Of a stretch of DNA of 64,000 bases, positions 44,501 to 52,037 are shown piece after piece. The stretch lies in assembly GCA_963565915.1 (NCBI GenBank), contig OY751491.1, positions 248,001 to 312,000 on the forward strand, read 5' to 3'. Within the stretch, counting starts at the first letter, position 1; each line of letters opens with the position of its first letter. Under the pieces are notes generated by a model that was not told the DNA's origin, did not search any database, and was given only the letters and a program-made list of their open reading frames with translations. Origin of the DNA: Entoloma clypeatum (lineage: Eukaryota > Basidiomycota > Agaricomycetes > Agaricales > Entolomataceae). The translations under genes and the position numbers were made by a program.

Positions 44501-45280
44501 GGTGTCGGCTTTTTTCTTACTGAATACATCAGCAAAATCGTGGTATTCCTCGGGTATGCCAGAGAGGTCGGGAGCGTCGTCGGAGACAGACGCGGAATTG
44601 GCGGAGATGTCGGAGAGGTGAACGCGGAAAGCGTATGCCCCAGGAGCTTTACATGCATGGAGATATGCGGCTGCATTGACCATGGTAATCTGTGGCGGGT
44701 CGGAGGTGTTCGGAGTGAGCGGATCGGAGGTGCCCATCGGAGAGGGCGGACACTGCAGAGGTGGCGGAGCTGCCTCAGCAGTCGACGTCGGAGTCGGAGT
44801 CGGAGTGTCGGGTAACGTAGAACGGAATAAGATACTGCCCAATACCCAGTCAATCAACGGATTGTAGCGGGTGAGCCAGTTGTGTCCTAGAACCAAATTA
44901 CAAGACGAATCGAGGGTTGTCACGTAAAATGCGACGGTCAGAAGTTCACCGGAAGGAAATCGGAGAGGAAGATCGATAGATTGTGTGATATACGTATTTG
45001 AAGAACCGTCAAAAAGTTTCAAAACCATAGGTGAAGGAATCGGAGTCGGAGATAAGTTTAAAGAAGAAATAAATCTGGTATCTGCGAAGCAATGTGTAGA
45101 ACCAGAATCAATAAGAGTCTTTATCGGAAGAGAATCGGAAAAGGTCGGAGATATCAAATCAATACATAGAGAGTTCGGATTTGAGAGAGCGGACGCATTG
45201 AGTCGGAGGGTTTCCAAAGGTGCACGAAAGGAGTCAACGCAATCCCCAGTACGTGCTGGAATCTGAGGACTGCTTACTAT
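41576..45280 (-). CDS. pol: Gypsy-2 pol (PR-RT-RNH-IN-chromodomain), intact
   Basis: 1234 codons from the frameshift site to the stop. Protease: [50 protein letters not shown] and YLDD (43979-43990). RNase H: [33 protein letters not shown]. Integrase: zinc-binding [18 protein letters not shown]; catalytic Asp, Asp and Glu in [16 protein letters not shown] and [13 protein letters not shown]. C-terminal chromodomain: [20 protein letters not shown]. No ATG opens this frame near its start, consistent with synthesis as a Gag-Pol fusion. All catalytic residues I can check are present, so this copy may be active. Confidence 0.93.
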   Translation of the reverse strand: [1234 protein letters not shown]

Positions 45281-45286
45281 TTTTTT
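45277..45286 (-). promoter_or_regulatory. Predicted -1 ribosomal frameshift site
   Basis: Element-sense heptamer A-AAA-AAA (45286-45280) in gag phase, directly followed by the gag TAG (45279-45277). A -1 slip at the second AAA continues as ATA-GTA-AGC in the open pol frame. The heptamer fits the X-XXY-YYZ rule. A downstream stimulatory structure was not worked out. Confidence 0.75.
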
Positions 45287-46503
45287 GACTCGGTCGTCTT
45301 CTCCGATTTGTCCTCAGCTTGGGCCGCGCGGGCTTTTGCTTTGGCGTTAGAAGACGATTTCTTCGAGCAGTCGGAAGCCCGATGACCAACGTTGCCGCAA
45401 AACATGCATAAATTATTGTCAAATCGTCGTTGGCGTTCTTGGGGAGTTAATTTCCCATCTTTGCCAAGTTTGTTGGAGAGGGCGGATTTCGGAGAGGTGG
45501 ATGACGATTTTTGTTGTTGTTGCGAGTTGGGTTTAGACGATGAGGAGTTGTTGTTGGAGGATGATGAAGCGGGGGTCTGTTTTTTGTCGGATTTGTCGGA
45601 TTTGTCGGATTTCGGAGTAGATTTGTCGGAGGAGCGCGATTTCTCGCATTGACGTTCCCAGTAGCGAGCATCAATGTTATGGGCCATTACTTTCAACTCG
45701 GCGAGAGTCTTTGGTTTGGGAAAAGTCCCCAAAACGTCCTTGATGCGTTCCGCTAAACCGGTATAGTACCGATATCGGAGCGCGCCATCATCCCACTGCG
45801 TGCGAGCGGAAAGACGTTTGAAGTCCACGTTGTAACGTAGGATCTTCTGATTGTCGCGCATCCGAAGGTGATCCAGGCTATCCTCTGCTTCTCCGGTCGG
45901 ATCGATAGGTCCGAATTCGGATCGGAGGATGTGCACAAAGGCGGACCAGTCGTCCAACCAGACAGAGTCGTCGTCGGACTCTCCCAAGAGGGTGGGCTCA
46001 AACCATTCGAGCGCGGTTCCTCGGAGGTACGACAGAGCGAAACTGACTTTGTTATCATCATCGTCAAAGGCGGGGTTGTTTCGGAAATATAGTGTGCATT
46101 GTGCGAGGAAACTGGTGAGTTTCCGAGAGTCGGAACCGTCAAAAGTGTCGGGTTCCTTCGATTTCTTTTTCGGAGTTTTCGGAGTCTCTCTACGTCGGAG
46201 CTCCTGCATCATAAGCATAATTGCTTCGGCGAGGTTTGGAGTTTGCTCGCGACGGAAAGGATTGTTATCGTCAAAAGGAGAGGTCGGCGATTTGAAAGGA
46301 CGGAATCCTTCAGGAATCGGAGGTCCTTGTGTCTGAGGTGTTCGGAGACGAGGTGTCGGAGATATGGGGTCAGGTTTGGGTGCAGATTCTTCTGCGGGAA
46401 TATCTTGGAACGTATGTAGAAATGTCGCCCTGGTGTCCTGCAGGTTTGAAGCTTCCGCTGCGGCTGCTGCTGCGCGGGAGTTCTGTGTGTTGCGGGCTGC
46501 CAT
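45277..46503 (-). CDS. gag: Gypsy-2 gag, intact
   Basis: 408 aa from ATG at 46503. Ala-rich N-terminus, Pro-rich linker, then a retrotransposon-gag capsid region (LTSFLAQCTLYFRNNPAF, LSYLRGTALEWFEP, FVHILRSEFGPIDP, YYTGLAERIKDVL), a Ser/Asn/Gln-rich low-complexity stretch, and one CCHC knuckle CMFCGNVGHRASDC near the C-terminus. Ends ESKK. Forms virus-like particles in the cytoplasm if expressed. Confidence 0.92.
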   Translation of the reverse strand: MAARNTQNSRAAAAAAEASNLQDTRATFLHTFQDIPAEESAPKPDPISPTPRLRTPQTQGPPIPEGFRPFKSPTSPFDDNNPFRREQTPNLAEAIMLMMQELRRRETPKTPKKKSKEPDTFDGSDSRKLTSFLAQCTLYFRNNPAFDDDDNKVSFALSYLRGTALEWFEPTLLGESDDDSVWLDDWSAFVHILRSEFGPIDPTGEAEDSLDHLRMRDNQKILRYNVDFKRLSARTQWDDGALRYRYYTGLAERIKDVLGTFPKPKTLAELKVMAHNIDARYWERQCEKSRSSDKSTPKSDKSDKSDKKQTPASSSSNNNSSSSKPNSQQQQKSSSTSPKSALSNKLGKDGKLTPQERQRRFDNNLCMFCGNVGHRASDCSKKSSSNAKAKARAAQAEDKSEKTTESKK

Positions 46504-46535
46504 AACTGGAATTTGAAATACGGATAAGCGAGTGG

Positions 46536-46547
46536 CAGTTTGAATAT
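46536..46547 (-). other. Gypsy-2 primer-binding site, self-priming type
   Basis: Element-sense ATATTCAAACTG lies 2 nt inside the 5' LTR and is the exact 12-nt reverse complement of CAGTTTGAATAT in the LTR (plus-strand 46779-46790), which starts 33 nt downstream of TATTTAAA (46823-46816). Confidence 0.7.
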
Positions 46548-46549
46548 AC

Positions 46550-47024
46550 TGTTAAGAACTGATCGACAAAACGTCGGAGCTACGTCGGACGCGTCGGAAG
46601 GTCGGAAGGTCGGAGCGCGTGCAACGTAGGGGCAAGGACTTGGCTTCAACTTGTGTGTTGCGCCCTCGCTAATACGTTGGTGTCCTTATTTCGGAGGATC
46701 GGAGGATCGGAGGTCGGAGGTTGGACTCAAGTTAAGAGTCGGAAAGAGGACGGGAGGTATGATGTCGAATCTAAGTTGATATTCAAACTGAAGCTAATAC
46801 ACGATTCTACATAAGTTTAAATACTATGTCGGAGGACGTGTGGCTTCGTCGGAGTCGGATAACGAGTGGCTGTCGGAGATTCTTAACATAAGTAAAATGA
46901 TCGGATGTAAGTAATGTACGTAGTAACGAGATTCATAACAGTAAGTATGCATAATAAGTATTAGTCAAAATGTCGGAGGTGTCGGGATTGGTCGGAAATC
47001 GTCGGAATGGATCGGAATGTAACA
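46550..47024 (-). repeat. 5' LTR of Gypsy-2 (475 bp)
   Basis: Matches 39979-40453 except two A/G sites, both at CpG positions. Contains the promoter and the predicted self-priming transcript end. Confidence 0.95.
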
Positions 47025-47566
47025 CGTGTGATGTGTAGTCATCAACAAAGCTGATATAATAATTATATTTGCTATAAGTCGCCTTCTTGAATTGCTTTAA
47101 ATCCGAATGGATTAGCTCAAGAGGTGCTTTAGCGCGTGTCTGAGATGGTGGGAAAGATTTTGAAGGCATCTTTCCAAGAGCGCATCCTTTGCAGGGTCGC
47201 TCAGTGGACGGTTTGTCCACTCCATTGAAACCTTTGACATGTTTAGAAGCATGTCGTAGTACTTCATGTGAAGGGTGTCCGAATCGCTTGTGCCAGGTGT
47301 CATAATCAACAGATTGTGAGACACTAAGACTAACCAAGTGTATTCGTTCCTCTTTAATGATCGTGGCGTTTAGCCAATAAATCGATTCATTTGCCTTATG
47401 AGGATAACACATAAACAAAGGAAGACCTGAATTGGTCTTTAGCGCGATCGAACCAAATCGTCCGCTAATTTCATTTCCTTGTTTAAGAATCTCGCCTACA
47501 GATAAAAAACGAACGTCTAAATCTGGTATGTAATAAACGGGTGATAGACGAGTTATTTTATTTTGT
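47025..47566 (-). pseudogene. pol: Copia-2 pol, integrase N-terminal part
   Basis: Frame downstream of a TGA (47566-47568) that separates it from gag-PR. It has the HHCC zinc site (TWHKRFGHPSHEVLRH and CKGCALGK) and the first catalytic Asp in LIHSDLKQF. It stops at the Gypsy-2 insertion after VDDYTSH; the frame resumes at 39978. Confidence 0.85.
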
Positions 47567-47568
47567 TC

Positions 47569-49296
47569 TCACCCGTTTTTCTTGATGGTGTGATTAATCA
47601 ACACCGTTCCTTGTCCAAGGATCTGAATAGTGTGACCTTTCTGCGCAATTTGCACAGATTGACGATCTTTTAGTGGGGTATACTCAATGAAATCATTGAT
47701 ATCATAAGTAAAGTGCAATGATGCACCTGAATCAAGAATCCAGTTGGATTGATTCTGTTTCTTACATTCAGCACAATTCGCATAATGAGAATTTATTTGC
47801 GCTATAAGCGCATGTACAGCAGGTGATAAAAATACATTGGACCGCCGTCCATTCACTCGTCTCCAAAGAGGCTTCTGTGAAGTATTTGTTAACTGCATTG
47901 TACGTGCTTTTGAATGTGAAACATACCCCATGTCGTCGTTGTTTCCATCACCATGGGAAACTTCATACTCCATATAGTCGTTGACGTATCCTTCATCGTA
48001 ATAGCCCCTTATTGTGGGGGCTATGTCTTCTGTATCCATCTCATCGGCCCAGCTGATTCTACTCGGTGTTTCTTCGAAAACCGGAATGCGGTGATTCCGG
48101 GGGTCCATTGTCGGAGGCGCTGAGAGCGGCCTTGACGTCGCAGCTTCATTACGTTGAAGTGCGGGGACCTCGACGAGGCGAGTTAGATTCTGAGCTGTTG
48201 GAGGGACACCAATGCTGTTAGCTAGTGTGCGCGCTCCATCCAGGTCCGTGAAAGGGCCTGGGCCAGGAATATTACCAATCGCAAGCGATTGGTTGTTCCT
48301 TATCCTCCAGTCGGTGGATGATGAGGGGTGCGGAGTGAAGATAGACCCATTTCCATAAATGACCGTGTTGGGTAAGGTCTGGATTGGAAGCTGCCCATCA
48401 GGGGCGCTATCCATGGCAGAGGAGGCAAAATGCGCCTTCTCTTTACCTTTCCAGGGTCCTTTGCCCTTGGTCTTCCCGGCAGAAGTTCCTCGTCCCTTGC
48501 CCTTCCAGGGCTTGGAGTGCTGATGCGAATGCTGCTGATTAGCAGCCGGTCCTTCCGAAGATCCCTGAGAGGGTCCAGTGCGAGGCTGGTACTTCGGGGG
48601 GTTGGGACGAGCGCGTTTTACTGCAGAGATTTTGTTCGCGTGAGCACTTCCTTGGGACTGTGGAGCGTGCGGGTTTTTACGGAAGTATTCCGAGCGTATT
48701 TGCTCGATTACCTTCCCGATTTCGAGTACTGTGGACTGATTGCCGCCAGGCGCCACATAGTGCACCGCATCAAATAGGATGCTGTGTACTAGACCATCAT
48801 AGCCCTGAGGCAGTCCATTCAGGATCATCATGATCCGGACGAACTTGGGGATATCTATGTGGTTGTGCTCGAGTCGCTGAAATAGGGTCTGCATCTTATC
48901 GATGCCAGATAAAGGATCGGCGGGAGAAAGAGAAGTGCGGAGGAGTTGCTGGAAATCAGCAAAGACGGTGGACGGGCCGACCGTGGACAGTTTAGTGGCG
49001 ATCAGGTCCCACATCTCCTTGGAGGTTTTAGCTCCCTTGATGTGATGGACGAGAGAGTCCGAAATGGACATCTGGATTAGGCCTTGGGCCTGATCGTCCT
49101 GTTCATGCCAAGTGTTTAACTTGTCTTGGAAATCTGTCTCTTTAGAATCAGCCAGGAACTTTTTGTCGCCGGTGACGATCCTCCACACTTTAGCTGCCTT
49201 CAAGTAGGCGCTCATTTTCTCCTGATAGACGGAGAAGTTGGTGGTGGTGAGTTTTGGAACGGAAGAAGCGAGGTTGAGTTTAGAGTTTGAAGACAT
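47569..49296 (-). CDS. gag: Copia-2 gag and protease
   Basis: About 575 aa from ATG 49296 (MSSNSKLN). The capsid part is a UBN2-like Ty1/Copia gag (FSVYQEKMSAYLKAAKVWRI, WHEQDDQAQGLIQMSISDSL, FADFQQLLRTSL, MMILNGLPQGYDGLV). A basic linker with repeated WKGKG and no clear CCHC knuckle follows. The protease motif is NWILDSGASLHFT near the end. The frame ends in a TGA at 47566-47568, after KKNG, which breaks it from the integrase. Confidence 0.85.
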   Translation of the reverse strand: MSSNSKLNLASSVPKLTTTNFSVYQEKMSAYLKAAKVWRIVTGDKKFLADSKETDFQDKLNTWHEQDDQAQGLIQMSISDSLVHHIKGAKTSKEMWDLIATKLSTVGPSTVFADFQQLLRTSLSPADPLSGIDKMQTLFQRLEHNHIDIPKFVRIMMILNGLPQGYDGLVHSILFDAVHYVAPGGNQSTVLEIGKVIEQIRSEYFRKNPHAPQSQGSAHANKISAVKRARPNPPKYQPRTGPSQGSSEGPAANQQHSHQHSKPWKGKGRGTSAGKTKGKGPWKGKEKAHFASSAMDSAPDGQLPIQTLPNTVIYGNGSIFTPHPSSSTDWRIRNNQSLAIGNIPGPGPFTDLDGARTLANSIGVPPTAQNLTRLVEVPALQRNEAATSRPLSAPPTMDPRNHRIPVFEETPSRISWADEMDTEDIAPTIRGYYDEGYVNDYMEYEVSHGDGNNDDMGYVSHSKARTMQLTNTSQKPLWRRVNGRRSNVFLSPAVHALIAQINSHYANCAECKKQNQSNWILDSGASLHFTYDINDFIEYTPLKDRQSVQIAQKGHTIQILGQGTVLINHTIKKNG

Positions 49297-49387
49297 GATG
49301 ATGCTGTGAAACATAAATAGAATCAGCATATGTTTTTATCGAAAAAGCGCATCAGAAAAATAAATAGACGAGCCGCCTTGTCGATCA

Positions 49388-50224
49388 TCATTCTTCGTTC
49401 TCTGTTTGGTCTAGTGGTAGCATATGAAATGCCATCACTAGTTCTACCCAATCGTCATGTGCGCCCTGAGTGCTGTGTTGCCCACAGGTGCAAGATCCTC
49501 CCTGAATAGGGAGCATGACTTCATTCGCTCTGTTCGCCGCCTCAATTAAGGTGTCATTTTCCGGCAACCGAATTTGTCGGGCCGGAGGCGAAAGAGGAGG
49601 TGCCCCGTGTGCTTCAGGGATGGTCCCATCATCAACATACACGGGCAGAGGATCCGTAGGATCTCCATCTTGGGTAGGTACCGCAACAGGTACCTCAGTA
49701 TGGCGATTACGCCGTCTGCGGTTCAAAGCTCGAGTCCTTGCTCCTCCTGCATCACACGTAGTACACGAGTAGTCAAAGGTAGTGTTGTCTATGCAATGCC
49801 TCGGGCAATGCTGACTGTCAACAACGAGTTGTCGACACACTCCGCAACGAGCAACGATGCGTCCATTGTCATCAAGACCTGAAGGGACTGAGCCCTGTGC
49901 CGTTGGCACCATATGGACTTGCTCTCGTGATATGATCATTGTGACAGGGATTCTCTCAAGCAATCGATCAAGAATGGCCCATTGAAAGGTACATTCAATA
50001 CCTCGAATGCTACGAGGTTCACCGTCGAGGGAACCGTCGAGCTCGATGTATTCGATGCTGAGGAAACCAGTCTCCAGGGTAGCATACAAAGCGGATGCTG
50101 CCAATAGTAGCGCAAAAGCTAGGATGCTTAGAGCATGCGGCGCTAGGGCCGGGGCCCATAACCTAATGATGTAACCGACGTAGGCTGCCCAAAGGGCGCT
50201 CAAGACGTAGCGGTACGAAGGCAT
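49388..50224 (-). CDS. Copia-2 leader ORF starting in the LTR (278 aa)
   Basis: ATG at 50224 lies 61 nt inside the end of the 5' LTR. The first 20 codons (MPSYRYVLSALWAAYVGYII) are LTR sequence, the next few (RLWAP) are the primer-binding site, and the frame stays open to 49388, about 90 nt before gag. The N-terminus is hydrophobic with two or three possible membrane helices (to about residue 60). The middle has a Cys/His cluster (CGVCRQLVVDSQHCPRHC, then YSCTTC, zinc-ribbon-like) and an Arg-rich stretch (RALNRRRRNRH). The end is acidic, with another CTCGQH. No similar ORF lies upstream of gag in Copia-1. No family recognised. Confidence 0.6.
   Translation of the reverse strand: MPSYRYVLSALWAAYVGYIIRLWAPALAPHALSILAFALLLAASALYATLETGFLSIEYIELDGSLDGEPRSIRGIECTFQWAILDRLLERIPVTMIISREQVHMVPTAQGSVPSGLDDNGRIVARCGVCRQLVVDSQHCPRHCIDNTTFDYSCTTCDAGGARTRALNRRRRNRHTEVPVAVPTQDGDPTDPLPVYVDDGTIPEAHGAPPLSPPARQIRLPENDTLIEAANRANEVMLPIQGGSCTCGQHSTQGAHDDWVELVMAFHMLPLDQTENEE
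50151..50163 (-). other. Copia-2 primer-binding site (half initiator-tRNA type)
   Basis: Element-sense GGTTATGGGCCCC adjoins the LTR. Its complement GGGCCCATAACC resembles the anticodon region of initiator tRNA-Met (GGGCTCATAACCC), as known for Drosophila copia. Confidence 0.65.
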
Positions 50225-50513
50225 AGTGGAAGCTCAACTAACCTGGTTAAGAGTAACTAAAGGGAATCTAGAAGCTTATACTAGCTTGTTAGTTAACTCA
50301 AAGAACTGGGGTGTTCAAGAAGTTAGGATTCATCATACTAAATACATGGGTATTTATACTAATCCAATATGCGCACGGACCATTGTACAAACAATGCATA
50401 AACAAGTCATGCGTCCGTGGTTGTACCATAAACTTACATATATGGTAATAGTGACTTATAGTCACTTCCTGTGACAAGCACATGGTGCGACATATCTGGC
50501 GATATGTTCAACA
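50164..50513 (-). repeat. 5' LTR of Copia-2 (350 bp)
   Basis: Matches 36705-37054; followed by the ATAGA target duplication. Confidence 0.92.
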
Positions 50514-52037
50514 ATAGATGCTTCCTGGCATCTTCCGAACTCGTCGTTCCCTGATTGGTCGATCTGGTACTTGCTCGGGTTCCGGAGTGGGTACTCATGG
50601 TTCGTCATCAGGCTCACTGGCAGGCAGTTCGTTGTCTGATTCAGGTTGATCCTGTTCAATGGGAACTGGGTCATGAGGTGTTTCATTGTGACTATTGTCA
50701 TCATTGCTGCCGGGAATGAGATCCTCAAACTCATCAGCCGGCTCTGGGTCTTCCATTTCTGGGTGGTTTTCTGGCAACGGGTCGATGTGGCATCTAGGGT
50801 ACTTGCTTTCATCAAAGATAGCTTTCCCGCCCATGAAAATCGTGTTGGTCTCAGGATCCATGAAGCGGTATCCTTTGACCCCTGGTTTCGATCCGAGATA
50901 AATCATCAATCGGGATCTTGATTCCAGGGAGTTCCTACGTTTCTCCTTTGGGATATATACATATGCCTGACATCCAAATACTCTGACGCTGGACATGTCA
51001 GGTATCTCATTGGTCACCCTGAAGTAAGGGGTTTTCCATTCAAGACGCTGCATGGGGGTTCTGTTGTAGAGGAATGCTGCGTGTTCCAAACAGAATTCCC
51101 ACCACATGGGCGGTAAGCATGCATTGAAGCGCAATGCCTGAGATTTTTCCCATAATGTTCGATTGATCCTTTCTGCTCTACCATTCTGCTGGTGCTGATA
51201 TGGGAGCGTGATGTCGATCAGAATTCCATGATCGGCAAGTACATCTTTGTATTCGTCAAATTCTCCACCTCCATCAACTTGCCACTTCTTAGAAGTAGCG
51301 GCAAATTGGTTCTGGATCATCGTAAGAAACTGTCTCAGTGCCGTAATGGCACCAGACTTTTTCCTAAGCAAGACGACCCAGACATGAGATGAAAAATCGT
51401 CCAAAAACGTGAGGAAGTATTTGTACTTGTGGTACGATGCCGTGGATATCTGTTTCAGGTCTGAATGAATCAGATCGAAGGGTTTGACAGCCCTCGTCAT
51501 TGAATTGGGGTATGACTGATTCGGCATTTTCCCTTTGAGACACCCTGTGCAGCTTTCCTGTGATTTCTCACGTACTAATGTTTTGGGTACTCCTTTGGTA
51601 CTGGTGGGAATCTTATTGAGCGCCTGGTCATTTGGGTGGCCAAGGCGTTTGTGCCAGGTTTCGACAGTGATTTCGCTAGAGATCGCATGGATTTGGTCAT
51701 AGCGTATTTCAGTGTCTAACCAATAAATGGTTTGTCCGAGAATGTGAGGCGAGAACTGTATTTTGTTCTGTCCTTTGGAGATGTTGATTTCTCCACGCAT
51801 TCCGTCTACTTTGTAACCGTGATTGAGGAAGACGCCTAGGGACAATAGGCGTGTGTCCATGTCCGGAATGTAGAATACAGGTCGGAGAAGGTGGGTTTTT
51901 ATTTCCCCATTTAGGATATGCTGTACATACTGGAACGGCCCCAACTCCGAGAATTTCCAGTTTCTTTCCCTTTGCAGCTGTTTGGACAAATCGCTTAGCC
52001 TTGAGAGGCCTGTAATATGCGAAGTCTTTGAACTCAT
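50514..52037 (-). pseudogene. pol: Copia-1 pol, integrase part
   Basis: HHCC site (TWHKRLGHPNDQALNK, CTGCLKGK), catalytic region LIHSDLKQ, VDGGGEF and NGRAERINRTL, then VFGCQAYVYIPKEKR. An acidic linker follows. A TGA near 50592 after ASEPDDEP interrupts it; the frame then continues to the Copia-2 insertion at 50514 (VRKMPGS). Confidence 0.88.

Larger units (their letters stand above)
39979..47024 (-). mobile_element. Gypsy-2, innermost element, apparently intact
   Basis: 7046-bp Ty3/Gypsy chromodomain element with 475-bp LTRs (39979-40453, 46550-47024) differing at two sites that I saw, and target duplication CGTGT (39974-39978 and 47025-47029). gag and pol are both open, joined by a -1 slippery site. 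A spliced gene runs antisense between pol and the 3' LTR. It is the youngest element in the nest by position. It is rich in TCGGA motifs throughout. Confidence 0.95.
36705..50513 (-). mobile_element. Copia-2, middle element of the nest
   Basis: LTRs of 350 bp (36705-37054 and 50164-50513) and a target duplication ATAGA (36700-36704 and 50514-50518). In element sense the LTR runs TGTTGAAC..CATCATTA, so the 3' end is TA rather than CA. The target duplication is what fixes this end. The two LTRs differ at two sites that I saw, both CG in one copy and CA or TG in the other. Internal genes: a leader ORF, gag-PR-IN-RT-RNase H. Gypsy-2 interrupts the integrase at 39979-47024. Confidence 0.93.
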
